A stretch of 64,000 nt of DNA from Pardosa pseudoannulata. Lineage: Eukaryota; Arthropoda; Arachnida; Araneae; Lycosidae. The position numbers and the translations under genes were made by a program. Of this stretch, positions 22,342-34,458 are shown piece by piece; position 1 is the stretch's first letter, and each line of letters starts with the position of its first letter. Under the pieces are notes generated by a model that saw only the letters and a program-made list of their open reading frames with translations, was not told the origin of the DNA and ran no database searches. The stretch covers positions 85,358,124 to 85,422,123 of the forward strand of contig CM063504.1 in the NCBI GenBank assembly GCA_032207245.1. The letters run 5' to 3'.

Positions 22342-22980
22342 GTGACTACAATATACATCGTCAAAGAATGTGTGAACAGCCTCTATAGATATATAATTGT
22401 TATTTTAACATTTATGCACATTTTTGTAAACTGCGATTATGCATCAAGTTTACAGTTTACGAAATTGATGATTATTCACCAAAACGTGGATTTTTCTCGA
22501 TACACATCTCATAAGTTTGTTTATTTCTCGCACTTTTTCATGCGAGATTTTTCTATCCTGATTAAAAGCGAAACACGCGAGATTTATTTTCTCTCTGTAA
22601 AGACCAAAATTGGCCATGCGCTTATCGTAGCAATAAGCTTACATATGCAATCTGGGTAACTACGGAAGTTCATCATACTTCGGTAGGAGTAAATTATAGT
22701 GTTGATAGTGGGATATGCTATTTATTTTCTGTTTGTTATTCTGCCTCTTATCGAAATTTTATTCTCGGGAGAAAATGCGATAAACGATAGTTATGTTTTA
22801 TTTCGATCAGAGGTTCATTTTTTTTCAAGAACACTTTCCCGTAAATCAAATAGCATTTATGATTATGATGATATTTCTCGAATAGTAGGATAAACTTTTC
22901 GATAGCTGACTAGATCTGTTCGTCGTAAAGCTTCAATTTATGCTCTCTTAGATTACAAAATTGCAATCATCTCTCTGTAA
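22342..22980. other. AT-rich sequence with two weak open frames
   Basis: Frames 22342-22659 (105 aa) and 22699-22893 (64 aa) are open but hydrophobic/AT-driven, with no domain recognised. A small hairpin (TCTCGC-loop-GCGAGA) lies near 22526-22548. There is not enough here to call a gene. Confidence 0.3.
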
Positions 22981-23002
22981 ATGTATATATATTGTATATA
23001 TA

Positions 23003-23524
23003 TGCAATATATCAAAATTATTTAACTTTAATAATTCCTTAAAAACCTCTTCTCTTCCATTGTAATTCCTTAAAATCTTTTTCCCAGCCTCTAAATGTCT
23101 TAATCAAAGGAGCGCTCTCGACTTAAAATTCTTTCGATACATTTCCCAAAGCTTTCTACCCTATAGATGTAAATTTTCTGTCTAATCAACATCTTTCCCA
23201 GCTGTCGTTGGCAAATTCCTGATCTTACACTTAAATTCGCCGAGTAAGTGGAAAAATTCTTTCTGTCTTTGCTCTTGGGTGCTCCTCTGTTTCAGCAGAA
23301 TGATTTTTGTTCTTTCTCTTGTCTGTCATTGACTAGTAAAGATGTCCATTTTAGCAGCTCTAAAATAAAATTTTAATTAAAGTTGTGCTGGTCTCTTCAA
23401 TGTGGCCAGACTACATCATTCGTTATTACTGTTAGCTGATTAGCTTTCTTCTTGCCCAGTAGCCCGAAAAAGTAAAAATAATAGGGGGCTACATAACTAT
23501 TGTGACTACAAATAAATTATTACA
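23003..23524 (+). mobile_element. LTR-like unit, family B, copy 1
   Basis: Starts TGCAATATATC and ends ATTATTACA, flanked on both sides by TATA-rich microsatellite (TATA at 22999-23002, TATG from 23525). It matches 54889-55369 throughout: CAAAATTATTTAACTTTAAT, CCAGCCTCTAAATG, GCTCTTGGGTG and GCTCTAAAATAAA. The AATAAA-type signal late in the unit and the TG...CA ends fit a solo LTR. No internal retrotransposon domain is nearby. Confidence 0.6.
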
Positions 23525-23577
23525 TATGTATATATATATATATATGTATATATATGTGTGTATGTATATGTGTGTGT
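23525..23577. repeat. (TA)n/(TG)n microsatellite
   Basis: TA then TG dinucleotide run joining the LTR-like family B unit to a family A unit. Confidence 0.85.
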
Positions 23578-23997
23578 GTAAGGAAAAGTAAACTAGATCG
23601 GAAAACTAATGTAGGCATTTTTTATAAAACCCCTAAGACGGCCCGAGAAAATTCTCAGGGGTTTTCCAATCTTAAGTCAAGGGCAAAAATTCCAGCGTCC
23701 TCTTGCTTTCCCCTTTTTAATCCCTAACCTAAATTTACCACTGGGGCTACAGTTTACGCCCTCAAAAAAGGGGCCTAATCAATTATAATTCTACATTGCC
23801 CTAGCGGACAATTTAGGAAATTTCCAAACAAAAAGGAGATGTACTCTATCGAAGGCAGATTTTCCCACAGATTTTGACTGAGATGTTATAATGAAGAGTA
23901 ACCTCCAACGATCTGTTAATACAGGTCTGTAACTAAAACGGTGTCATTTTTATGGGCCATGACTGCAATCACCCATCGTGAAGTTCGTCTTACTGCA
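23577..23997 (+). mobile_element. LTR-like unit, family A, plus-strand copy
   Basis: Starts TGTAAGGAAAAG and ends near CTTACTGCA. Family copies in the other orientation end TCATTACA, so the consensus has TGTAA...TTACA termini. Near the start it reads TTTTTTATAAAACCCC, a TATA-box-like motif. The aligned copies have TTTAATAAAGTC or similar near the far end, consistent with a polyadenylation signal. It is flanked on both sides by TA/TG microsatellite. A solo LTR is the simplest reading; a microsatellite-associated non-autonomous element is the alternative. Confidence 0.55.
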
Positions 23998-24001
23998 TAT
24001 A

Positions 24002-24085
<84 letters not shown>
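23997..24085. repeat. (TA)n(TG)n microsatellite
   Basis: TA run followed by TG run; the Thr-His/Ile-Tyr protein reading on the minus strand is an artefact. Confidence 0.95.
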
Positions 24086-24089
<4 letters not shown>

Positions 24090-24407
24090 CTAAAAAAGAG
24101 GTAGTTGAAATTACGTGATTTATAAACGATTTTAAAAAGGGAACTCTTATAATAATAAAATAAATGAAAAAGACTCGCGCTCACGTAAGCTTTTAGGATA
24201 ATCTGGTCAGGCGGAAACATTTTAGAAAAATTTGATGAGTTGGCAAACAGATAAGAGTCAGTTAGCGCGGGGACATAGAACTGTGAACACACTCTATGCG
24301 TGTCTTCGACGAATAAATGAAAATGGCTCAAATTTGGCTTAAATGAATCGATGATTTAATAAACTTATTATTATCGAGAAAGACTGTTTCCCATTCGCCT
24401 TAACAGT

Positions 24408-24410
<3 letters not shown>
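24078..24410. mobile_element. Possible LTR-like unit between microsatellites (family E)
   Basis: A 330-bp segment bounded by (TG)n and (TA)n, beginning TGAGGTCTAAAAAAGAGG and ending CCTTAACAGTGGA. It contains AATAAA at about 24313 and again near 24357. Size, position between microsatellites and the signals resemble the other LTR-like units, but only one copy is present in the window. Confidence 0.25.

Positions 24411-24466
<56 letters not shown>
24410..24466. repeat. (TA)n microsatellite
   Basis: Pure TA run followed by a short GATA/GA-rich tract to about 24490. Confidence 0.95.
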
Positions 24467-24470
<4 letters not shown>

Positions 24471-24489
24471 GATAGAGAGAGAGGGGGAG

Positions 24490-25165
24490 ATGTACAGGGT
24501 ACCCCAAAATTTTGAGCATAAACAATGGCATATGAGAAGAATATCGTTAGAAAACGTTAGAGACACCTATCGTTACAACAGATAGATAGTGCTATACGCG
24601 ATTTCTCAAGGTGGGAATTTATGATATACGTAGCCGAAAATTAGCACAATAATTAATTGAAGTACTTTACTCTTTGGGGAGGTAACTTTCCATCATTCAA
24701 CTGACTGCTGAAACAATTCTACAATAACGATAATGTTGATGCGAAGTTGTTCATAAAGTCATTTTCTTTAAACTATATGCTTAAAGCCGTAACCAGTTAC
24801 TTCCAAAATTCATTCCATCTAAAAGGTCTTCATTGGCAGCATTTTGATAGTTATTTTTCCGTTACACGTAATATATTTAAGAGAGTGGGGTACTAAGAAA
24901 ATTTAGAGATAATTATTCGAGTGCGAGAATCAGCAAGAAACTTTAACCTGACATGTATTATCCAGAAATCTTCAATCTGTATCAGTGCATTTAGTTATAT
25001 TAGTTAAAAATGTTAGTTTCGGGGAAGGCGGGAAAGAAGCAAGAACATATTAGTAATAATTCCCTTCTGGGTATCTAACCGCGAATGAAAAACTATTTGA
25101 AAAAATGTTGACTGTATGCAAATGTTTGCATGTGTTTGTACGTACGCATGTTAGTTTGTCAGTTG
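24490..25165. other. AT-rich sequence, no gene
   Basis: Begins with TACAGGGTACCCCAAAATTT at 24493, which resembles a transposon end, but no matching inverted end was found. Confidence 0.35.
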
Positions 25166-25169
25166 GCAG

Positions 25170-25260
25170 AGCTGCATGCAATACCGATTCTTACAGCTTA
25201 AAAGCAATTTCGAACATCTAGAAATTGCCAGGATTCAAACGCAAGAACTTAACAGCCATA
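25170..25260 (-). mobile_element. SINE S1, very old fragment
   Basis: TACAGCTTAAAAGCAATTTC, then AACATCTAG and CAGGATTCAAACGCAAGAAC, follow the order of S1 body and B-box on the minus strand, heavily diverged. Confidence 0.4.
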
Positions 25261-25467
25261 TGTATGTGTGTGTCTGCGAGTAACTTCGAACGAGATCTGC
25301 CGTGGAAGTTATTTATGTACTCACGATCTATCCTGCCGGGAATCAAGCTTGGAGGATCCTAGGAGCCATGTCAGGTCCCAGATCGGTTCATGAATGTGTA
25401 TCAGTTTAAAGGTGTATGTATATATATTGGATAAGTATATATACATATGTGTGTCTATATATATGAA

Positions 25468-25705
25468 TGTAATGAGACGATGGGTGGTTGCAGTCATGGT
25501 CCATAAAAATGACACCGTTTTAGCTATAGACTTTTATTAAGATAACTTTGGAGAACGGGTTCTCGCTTCATCATAGGGACAAGACAAACTGAAGGGTCAG
25601 TTAGGATGAAATTATATGTATAAGACCCTTAACACCTGGGTCAACATCTAGGTCAAAATCTGTGGGAAAATCTCTAGAAAAATCTGCCTCCGACAGCGTG
25701 CATCT

Positions 25706-25744
<39 letters not shown>

Positions 25745-25978
25745 AAATTTCCTAAATTGTCCGAGAGGGCAATGTAGAGTTATAATTGGTCAGACCCATT
25801 CTCTGAGGGCGTAAACTGTAGCCGTAGTGGTCAATTTAGGTTAGGGGTTAAAAAGGGGAATGCAAAAGGGTGCGGGAATATTTATCCCTTGACTTCAGAT
25901 TTGAAAACCCTTGCAAATTTTCTCGGGGTGTAGTAGGAGTTTATTCAAAATGTCTAATCCAGTTTATTATTCCTTACA
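25468..25978 (-). mobile_element. LTR-like unit, family A, minus copy with poly(T)
   Basis: On the plus strand it starts TGTAATGAGACGATGG and ends TATTCCTTACA. Landmarks shared with the other copies include GGTTGCAGTCATGG, CTTCATCATAGGGACA, AAACTGAAGGGTCAG, ATTTCCTAAATTGTCC and GGTCAATTTAGGTTAGG. A 36-nt poly(T) run (25708-25743) replaces the TCCTTTTTGTTTGG segment of the other copies. It is flanked by TA/TG-rich sequence on both sides. Confidence 0.6.
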
Positions 25979-26670
25979 TGTATATATGTAAGTATAAATA
26001 AATAATTGTGCAAAAATAATATTTCAAACTGAAAATAACAATTTGTATTTATCATGAAAATCGAAGTTGCTGAAGTAAAATTCTAAACCATATTCAATAA
26101 AAAAAACTATTTTAAGTAAAACACACTAATAAGAAAAACATTTGTAATAGGTATGATGCCAAAACGATTCGTCGGCTCCACCCCACGAAGAGAAAACAAA
26201 AACAAACCTCCTCTGTCAATTCCAGAATTTGTCAAGGTCACATATGGCACGCCATACTGTTACATCATTGCATGACGCATATGTGCTTACTAGCATCCAG
26301 AAGTTCAATGCAGACAATTTGACAGGAGGACAAAAACGGAAAACGAACAGTCAAAAGGGGAGGGAAAAAATCGGTGATAAATTTTTGGAAATTGTCCTGT
26401 GTGGTCACGCTGTTTTAAGCAAGAAATGTATATTTCCATTCTTTCGGGTAAACATGGAAACGTTCCAGAAATGTTCGCTCCACAATAAACAATAAACGAG
26501 ATTTATTCTTTAATGATTAGTATTATAGGAGGAATGCGTCTAAAATTATACTTTAGTGCGGTCGAAGTTAGCGTCATTTCGTATTTTATTGCACACTGCA
26601 GTGGTTGAAAACTGCTTGTGAAATAAGCTAAGATCCGGTTCTCGTGTTTATTTAATGTGCTTGGCAAAGC
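25979..26670. other. AT-rich sequence, no gene
   Basis: The 88-aa frame at 26229-26495 has no recognised domain. A GC-richer patch at about 26160-26240 has no other support. Confidence 0.35.
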
Positions 26671-26671
26671 T

Positions 26672-27010
26672 TTAAATCTAAAAATATTATAGAAATGAAT
26701 TCACAACTGCGTAATTTCAAATACGTTTGAATATGATTTGGGATACAATGGGTGTCACGGCTTTCCTATGGAGGAGTTGATTTATTCGTAACATTCTGTT
26801 ACCAATTTATAAATTTTGAAATTAAAAATCTAAAATTAAAGGAGTTCAGAAATGAGTAATTATAAATAAAATTCAATAATATAGTTTGGAATAAATGGGT
26901 ATCATCGATTCTTGCGGAGGGGATGATTTATTATTAACACTCTGTTATCAATATATAAATTTCAAAATTAAAATCTAAAAAAATTATAGTAAAATTTTCG
27001 AGCAGTGAAT
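26672..27010. repeat. Diverged tandem repeat, ~147-bp period
   Basis: Two and a fraction copies: GGGATACAATGGGTGTCACGG near 26740 recurs as GGAATAAATGGGTATCATCG near 26888, and the following ATTTATT...AACA(T/C)TCTGTTA and AAATCTAAAA segments recur in step. The repeats are strongly diverged. Confidence 0.55.
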
Positions 27011-28761
27011 TTAAGTACGGAGATTAATATACAGGGTACTTTGAGAAATTGTTGCATAATTTCTGAAGAAATTATATTTGTCAATAAATTAGAGAATTAT
27101 ATATTAAATTAGGGAACTTCTAAATATACATATAATCTTCCACACTACAGCCTGACCCACGATCTTCCCAATTAGCTGAACCCAGAATTTCTTTCCAATG
27201 ACTTCTATTTTTTTTTCTATCACTTTCTCCTCAATCAAGCCACCTGTATAGTAATCTTCATCCCATTCTATCCTATCTATCTTTCCTTCCAATGATCAGT
27301 AAATTTGAGTAGTTCAACTGTAGTTTGGACTGCAGCTCTGCATAAATGTGCAATCCACCTTATTTTTTAATTTTTACTAACCTAAACGATGTTCTGTTGT
27401 TTGCATTTTACGTATATTTCTAAGTTATATAATATACACCAAGAAAAATTCTCCCTTACTGCATGAAAAATCTTTCTCAATTTTTGGCGTTCAAATATTA
27501 ATAGTTTATTTCTATCAGATTTTATGTGTCATCAGCATTCCTAATAAACTGTAGGTAGCAGTCATTTTTGTACAAATTTATTGTGCCATTACTTTTCAGT
27601 CGGGTTTTAAATTGGTTTTTAAGTTCAAAATAGCTTCTGTTTACAATGAACAACATATATTTTACCTCAATATTAATACTATTTTCGTCTCTTAAAAAAT
27701 AAATCTAAGAAATAACAGTTATAAAGCTATTTTGTCGATAATAAATTTTCTTTCAGCCAAGTGGAAAGATAATTTAGAGAATACAATGATAAGTTTATGA
27801 AGATAATTCAAATAAAATATTTGGTTTTTAAAATCATGTTTTTCATTTTGCAAATTTTTTAAAACTACTGGTCTAATATATTCTAAAAATTAATTCAAAA
27901 TTTTAAAATAAGCACAACTTTTCATTTTAAAACTTTAAGTACCTAGATCGATGGTTGGGTGCCAAGCTGCAATTTGAAGTTTAAAATTATTAGTACAACG
28001 TAATGCATAAGTAATAGCTCTATTTTTTATAACTAAAGTACAAAATTATTGCGCAAGCTTTATATTAATTTAATAATGTAATATTTTAATATTAGGTTAT
28101 CGTGTAAATATTAATATTAGGTTATCGTGTTCCTAACATCTTCACTGTTTCGCTCTAAAGGGCCGTGAAAGGAGGCCAAAGAAGCCACAAAGTGATCCTT
28201 TTCATTTTCGATTTCCTCCAAATTTTACTTCTTAAAGCGAAGAGCGTTTAATTGAACTTTCTTACACAACAGCCTGAAAAGAATACTTGATTTCTCAGAT
28301 TTAACAGAATTTGCGATTTCAATCAAATTTGAACACATAACTTTAAGTACAAAGAAATGTAAAGCTTTATCTTTCTTAGCATCTTATGTATGTCAAATTG
28401 GATATGCGCTGTTGTTGTAATAAAGACCAAATGTCGTTCGGAAATCACCGTAAAGCAAAAGACGAGGGAAACTGTATCAAGGCTCCTTAAAGATGTGAAA
28501 AGATGGGAGTTGATCAACGAGCTCACCATTGACATTACCTTTCTAACTAGTCACTGAAGGGTTTTTTTATTTAACTTGTATGTTTTCTTGTCAATTAAAA
28601 GCCTGTAGTACTTTTCCACTAAATTGTTGTTTTCATTCCTATGTCTTATTAACGCTAGAGTAGAAAATATTGCGACTGGAGTGCCGTTAAAAAAATTTTT
28701 AAGAACTAAGTGCAGAACGTACTGAAAAATTTGGGAAACCCCAGGACTAAAAGATTTACTA
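27011..28761. other. AT-rich intergenic sequence
   Basis: No gene found. Frames at 27104-27292 and 28323-28535 (minus) have no recognised motif. A short direct repeat (TATTAGGTTATCGTGT) is near 28090-28130. Confidence 0.4.
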
Positions 28762-28763
28762 TA

Positions 28764-29677
28764 CAGTGGGCTCCGATTAATGTGATCAGTTTGGGACATC
28801 GTGATTTTGATAACAATAACCGATTGATAACAATAAACGATATACAAAATTAGATAAATTTACCCCCCTCCCATTTAATTCACAGGTACTACATCTCAAA
28901 ATAAAATGAAAAAACTCACTTTATATTTATATACTGTATATTATCCTTTAAGACATAAGAAATGTTTACAAATAAAAATAATTGATCAATTTTGACGGTC
29001 TACAATTCTTTCTAAGAAGCTCATTGATAAATCGTTCGTAATCATAATGCTTATAAAGTCATCGGAGCGGTGTTGTACTACATGTTTTAGTACTTTTAAT
29101 GCAGTTCAGAAGCTGAGAAATGTTTAACTGCGCAGCAGCATTGCGCTGACTCATATTTGGTATCTGTCATAATGATTTAAAATTTCGATATTTAGTTTTA
29201 ATGTTTTAGTTTTAATTCTTTCGCTTTCTGACTTCCATATCGACAAACTGCATGTAAGCGAGCAAGGCATAAAATATCAATACGCTCCTTCTCAGTTTCG
29301 AATAGAATTTGTTGCCTTCTGCTTATCTGACAACTATTGACCACCAGCAGGGTGTGCGTATTTCTGAAAAATTCCAGGAACGTGTAATATCGCACTCCTT
29401 TGTTTTTTCTCCTTTTCCCTAGGTGGAAGAGGGAGAATTCTCGGAAATTAAAACAAGAACGAAGGGAAAGAAAAGAATGAGTTATTTCTGAATACATGTG
29501 AATATTCCTTTGCCAGTTAAAATGAGGTTCGAAAACTGATAACATTAACCGATGTAACGATCACATAAAGCGATAATTTTAACATACAAATGAATAGAGA
29601 AAATCGGGACCAAGTGATTTCGATAACAATAAGCGATTGATAATATTAACCGCGATCACATTAAGCGGAGTGCACTG
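28764..29677. mobile_element. pogo/Tigger-like transposon, second family
   Basis: Flanked by TA at 28762-28763 and 29678-29679. The ends are 24-bp imperfect inverted repeats: CAGTGGGCTCCGATTAATGT... on the left and CAGTGCACTCCGCTTAATGT... on the right (21 of 24 matching by eye). A second internal motif, GATAACAATAA(A/G)CGATTGATAA, is repeated near both ends. At 914 bp it is too short for an intact transposase, and the minus-strand frames at 28551-28847 and 29198-29545 have no recognisable DDE motif. I take it as an internally deleted derivative. Confidence 0.8.
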
Positions 29678-29679
29678 TA

Positions 29680-31200
29680 TTATTTTTCTTAGAGTTATTA
29701 GAGATTCGCCCACTGCTATCATATATGTAGTTCATAAATAATAATATTCAAAAAAATAAATGAAAAATTGTACAAATGGAATTTTATTATTATATGAAAA
29801 GAGACCAGTGTACGTAATGCAAGAATGACAAATAAAAAAAATAGCAGACAGCTGCTTAAGAAGCCTTGGTTTCAAAGCATCTGTCTACTTAGCTTTCTAA
29901 AATTTCATTTGTTCATTTTATTTGGCGGTCTCTATGATTTACAACTCTGAACAAAATTCTTCTACCTTTTTTATTATTACTAAGCAAAAAAGGAAATTTC
30001 CTGATGCAGATTAAAGATTCTGCATATAATTTTAATTTTGGAATTATGTTTTTACGAAAAAAATATATATTCAAAACAAATTATATAGTGGAAATAGTTA
30101 ATATATATTTATTGGAGAAATTTTAAGTAATTTTCAAAGTGTACTGCGGGAATCTAGCTATATTATCTCTTCATTCTAAACTTTTATTTTAACACAGTTT
30201 TTGATTTTATGCTTGAAAAATTATCTCTTACGTCCTCATAGTATGTGTTTTTGAAACACTGAAATCTTATTTTCATAGGAATAAAAAAGGCAAATGTTCT
30301 TGTCTAATATTAGATCCCACATAACTTTTAGTAACTTTTCTCTTGCCGAAATCTATGACTTGAAACAGGATGAGTAAGATATATTTTTAGTATATGCACA
30401 AAGCCATTTTGCAAAGTGAAGCAACATCAATCAAATTTATTTTTTTAGACGGATACTTCTACTCCGCCTTTATACTATCTATTTACAGTTGTGTAGTAAT
30501 AAAAAAGTTTTGAATTTGCAAGTATGATTTATATAAGGTATTTTCAGAATTTAAGAAATCCATTAAAATCCTCAATAAGATTCAGAGCCTATGAAAATCT
30601 TCTTAAAAAAATATATCATTTCATCTTTTCAGTCAGCGATGTGAGGATCATAAATCTTTTTGAGCATTCGGGACACGTGGTCTGATCATCATAGTAAATA
30701 TACCAAAAGTTAAAAAAAGAGATAGTAGATATAAAAAATAACTTTGTGTAACTCAAGATTTTTATCTTTTATCTCTTCTGAAAATATATGTTTTTAACAT
30801 AAAACAGAACAAAATCTAAGATTACTAACTAGACAATTACATCAATATGAAATCAATTTTAAGTTTGTTTTCTAATCGTCATTTTAAAAAAACTTCGGAG
30901 GACTTCATAAATTTTCATCTTAACATCTCTACAGAAAAAGCGTATGCGTTTTCATTTTGCAAATTCCACTTTCTGATTATTAAAATTAATTTAGCAAGTT
31001 AGATTAGTTAATTAATTATGTATAAAAACATTCGGGTAAAGTATATTGGTCATGCATTAATCAAAGAGTGTTTTTTTAAAAGATAATCTCTTATTTTTTA
31101 TGCCTCCTTTCACAGTTTAAAGCAAAGAAAATAGACACGGGTTAATATAAAGTTATACCTTCTTTATTAAACAAAGTTGGCTTTGTTTAACATGTTAATT
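29680..31200. other. AT-rich intergenic sequence
   Basis: No gene, repeat boundary or array recognised. A small palindrome, AACAAAGTTGGCTTTGTT, is at about 31172-31189, just before the 317-bp tandem repeat. Confidence 0.4.
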
Positions 31201-31965
31201 TAAAGACCTTTTTAAACATGTAACCTGTACGTGTTGAAAAAACATGGGATTCAATTGACGATTCTTTTTCACGATGGAAAGAACTTCTCGTACGGTAGCG
31301 AAAATATTTCAAACAATTTGAGGCCTTATCAAATATTAACTCAAATGAATTGGTATTAACTCAAATGAATATATTTTGCTATCATGCGAGAAATCCTTGC
31401 ATTCTTCATCGAGGAATGGAATCCTAAATTGAATCCGCTGATTTTTCAACGCATACAGGTTGATTTATCTTAAGGCTTTAACTGTCGATTATACGATTAA
31501 CCAAGTAATTAGATCGCTGAAGACTTTTTTATACATGCAACCTGTACGTGTTGAAAAAACATGGGATTCAGTTAGCGATTCCTTTTCTGGATGGAGAAAG
31601 AACTTCTCGTACGATAGCGAAAATTTTTCAAACAATAGGAGGCTTTATCAAATATGAATGCAAATTAAAATGAATTGGTTGAATATTTTTTGCTATCATG
31701 CGAAAATTCCATGCATTCTTCATCGAAGAATGAAATCCTAAATTGAATCCGCTAATTTTTCAACGCGTACAGGTTCATTTGTCTTAAGGCCGTAACTGTT
31801 GATTATACGATTAACCAAGTAGTTAGATCGCTGAAGACCTTTTTACACGTGCAACCTGTGAAAAAACATGGGATTCAGTTAACGATTCCTTTTCTCGATG
31901 GAGAAAGGACTTCTTCTCGTACGATAGCAAAAATTTTCAAACAATTGGAGACCTTATCACACATT

Positions 31966-32390
31966 CATCATCATCAGCATTAGCACGACAGCCGTTTGTG
32001 GGCCTGAGTCTTCCTTAGAAGCTTTTCCTAATCTGCCCTTCTCCCAGCAATTGATCTCCAGTTCTTTATCTTTAAGATGGCAAAATCTTCATCCACACAG
32101 TCTTTCCACCGTTTCTTAGGCCTTCCTTTTGGTCTTTTATTGGAAGGGAGTGCATTAAAAACCCTCAAAGTTGTTCGTTCTGGGCTCATTCTCATTACAT
32201 GTCCTGCCCATCTCATTCTATTCAGCTTTATAGATTTGATAACACTGTTAAAGATCTTATATAATTCAAAATTATATCTTTTTCTCCAGTTGTTATTTTT
32301 AAAGACAGCACCAAAGATGGTTCACAGGATCTTAATTTCGAAGGTTGCCAACATCCTCTCTTCTTTTCTTGTTAGGGTCCAAGTCTCCGA
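31966..32390 (-). mobile_element. 5'-truncated non-LTR retrotransposon (LINE) with TSD
   Basis: A 425-bp insertion on the minus strand, flanked by perfect 13-bp target-site duplications CTTATCACACATT at 31953-31965 and 32391-32403. It ends with a trinucleotide tail (plus strand CATCATCATCAG, minus strand a (TGA)n-type tail), as seen in RTE- and CR1/L2-like LINEs. The encoded protein fragment reads in one frame from the truncation point to the stop at 32028, with one internal stop. Confidence 0.85.
32028..32390 (-). pseudogene. LINE reverse transcriptase, C-terminal fragment
   Basis: Reading from 32390, the frame begins SETWTLTRKEERMLATFE, meets a stop at residue 23, and continues TIFGAVFKNNNWRKRYNFEL into MRWAGHVMRM, GRPKKRWKDCVDEDF and NWRSIAGRRAD before the stop. 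RWAGHV and GRPKKRW with a following NWR/AGRR end are characteristic of the extreme C-terminus of endonuclease/reverse-transcriptase proteins of animal LINEs. The endonuclease and the catalytic YxDD region are missing because of 5' truncation, so it is inactive. The plus-strand frame 32077-32415 is its shadow. Confidence 0.85.
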
Positions 32391-32579
32391 CTTATCACAC
32401 ATTAACCCAAATTAAAATGAATCAGTTGAATATTTTTTGCTATCATGAGAAATCTATGCATTCTTCATCGAGAAAAGGAATCATAAATTGAATCCGCTGA
32501 TTTTTCAACACTTACAAGTTGGCCTGTCTTAAGACCTTCACGGTTGATTATACGATTAACCAAGTAATAAGTTCACTGA

Positions 32580-33395
32580 AGACAGTAAAATTTTTAATAT
32601 TATCTGGAACAGATCACCAGACTGGTTACATTGTGAAAAAGAGTAGCTTACAGAGGAAAGTTTTTCAAGAAGAAGCTTATTAATATTTAAATAGTACTAT
32701 TTCAAAGTCCTGTGTCAAAAGTTCTCTCAGTTGAACTTTATTGTCCTCTTTCAAATCATGATCTCAAATACCAACGGGAGGAGGTGGTGGAGGTCTGACA
32801 GTAGAAACAGATATTTATATTTTGTAGATTCGTGCCTTATTTACTGTGTCCTTATTTACTGTATAACGCCCATAGTGTTTTCCATAAAAAAATGGCTAAA
32901 CATTACACCCTGTATAATGCACATCTAAAATTTCACATAAAAGCTACTTTCCAGATTGTAAACCAATTGTTCTCTGGACTCAATGAATCGAAGTCTTACG
33001 CTATTTCAATGTGGCCCTAAAGACGACTGTCCTTTCTTAATCACCGTAGGGGGCTGAAATTGAAGTCCTCGTAGCCCTCCCCCATTTTTATGGGGTGTTA
33101 AACGTGGAATTGCATTTTCTTTATTCCTTATCATTCAATTTGAAAAAAATGTTTCGAGAAAACGTGTGAATAAGGTGAAAAAAAGATTTAATTAACCTGC
33201 AGCAATAAATCTACAAGCAGTGCAATATGCAAGAGAAATAGTCCTTCAAGTTGAGATTCCGGCGTTCAACGTTAATAATTAATGCTCGTAGAAGTATTGT
33301 ATGAAAGTACAATAGGAATGTTATATAGATTTAGCAATACATCTACTGAAAAAGATCTTTACCTTTTAAATTTCTTCCTTTAATACCTGTCTCTG
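32580..33395. other. AT-rich sequence, no gene
   Basis: Short frames at 32731-33020 overlap each other and show no motif. Confidence 0.35.
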
Positions 33396-33535
<140 letters not shown>

Positions 33536-34455
33536 TATCAATTACAAGAAGTAGTAAAACATTTTACCCGTATGATCGTGCACCTAGAAATTTTTCCATT
33601 ATTATACACGCGTAAATACGGAAATGCACTTGGATTACTTTATGGTCATTAATTCGATACCACAATCCATCTAACTGGAAAATTATAATTAAGTTTCAAA
33701 ATAAAGGTGTACTAGAAAAAAAAGGTTTATTGAAGAAAAGTAATGATTCAGTTGCGAAAGTTTAATGATGAAGCGTATCCTTAAAATTACCTTTTCCAAA
33801 ACCACTTTTCATATTTGTGGTGGAATTATGTCAACTTCAATGTACCTAGTCCCATTAATTGTATTTAATTCAGAAAAAGCTCCCCCTTATTTGACTGCTC
33901 ATGGTTGCTTTATCTCTTTATTAAAAAATCATGCTTTTTGCGGCACTTTTTTTTTCTCTTAAAAGCCAATAATAATGCATTTTCCAAAGAAAAAAAAATC
34001 CATACGATACGAATATGAAATGAGATTTGCTCACTTGATTTGTTACTTGATGGAGCATTGTGAAACTTTCGTGCTTCAGTCTCGTAATATACTGTAGTTT
34101 GAATATCAATAACAAATGCGTCGCGTGCGTCCTTTTGTTTCGAAATCAATGTCTATTAAAGCCGGTTTTTTTTTTGCGTTTGTGCAATGCCGAGTTATTT
34201 TTTTTCTATTGGTAACCACGGGTGTTAATAAATTATGTAAGAGGCAATATAAAATTCAGTCCTAAAAAATACATAGAACCGCAAACAAAATGCAGTGGAT
34301 CAATTTCATCTGAGTGTTTCTGACCTGCTACAAAGTTACAATGGTATATTATGCAGTTGTGAGACCATTAAAGAACATAGCAAACTTTGGAAATAAAAAT
34401 AAAGTTTATTCAGAAAATCCATCTTTGGCTTTCTTCCACCAAAACGATTTACATT
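33536..34455. other. AT-rich sequence, no gene
   Basis: Frames 33765-33962 plus and 33910-34149 minus overlap on opposite strands and have no motif. Confidence 0.35.
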
Positions 34456-34458
34456 TAT

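Larger units (their letters stand above)
31203..32578. repeat. Three-copy tandem repeat (~317 bp), third copy split by a LINE
   Basis: Units start with AAGACCTTTTT-type sequence at 31203, 31520 and 31834. Each contains ACCTGTACGTGTTGAAAAAA (shortened in unit 3), ACATGGGATTCA, CTTCTCGTACG, GCTATCATGCGA, TGCATTCTTCATCGA and GATTATACGATTAACCAAGTA. Unit 3 is interrupted by a LINE insertion; without it and one target duplication, unit 3 is about 307 bp. The frame 31460-31657 lies in the repeat and is not a gene. Confidence 0.85.

Noticed and set aside
22342..22893. Two hydrophobic open frames of 105 and 64 residues after the mariner pseudogene
   Set aside because: AT-driven composition, no domain, no splice or promoter context; could not be supported as genes.
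24493..27060. Possible transposon bounded by TACAGGGTAC motifs at 24493 and 27030
   Set aside because: Both motifs point the same way, so they are not inverted ends of one element.
28551..29545. Minus-strand frames inside the 28.8-29.7 kb element as Tigger transposase
   Set aside because: No helix-turn-helix or DDE motif could be read, and the element is too short.
32077..32415. 112-residue plus-strand protein
   Set aside because: It is the antisense shadow of the LINE reverse-transcriptase fragment.
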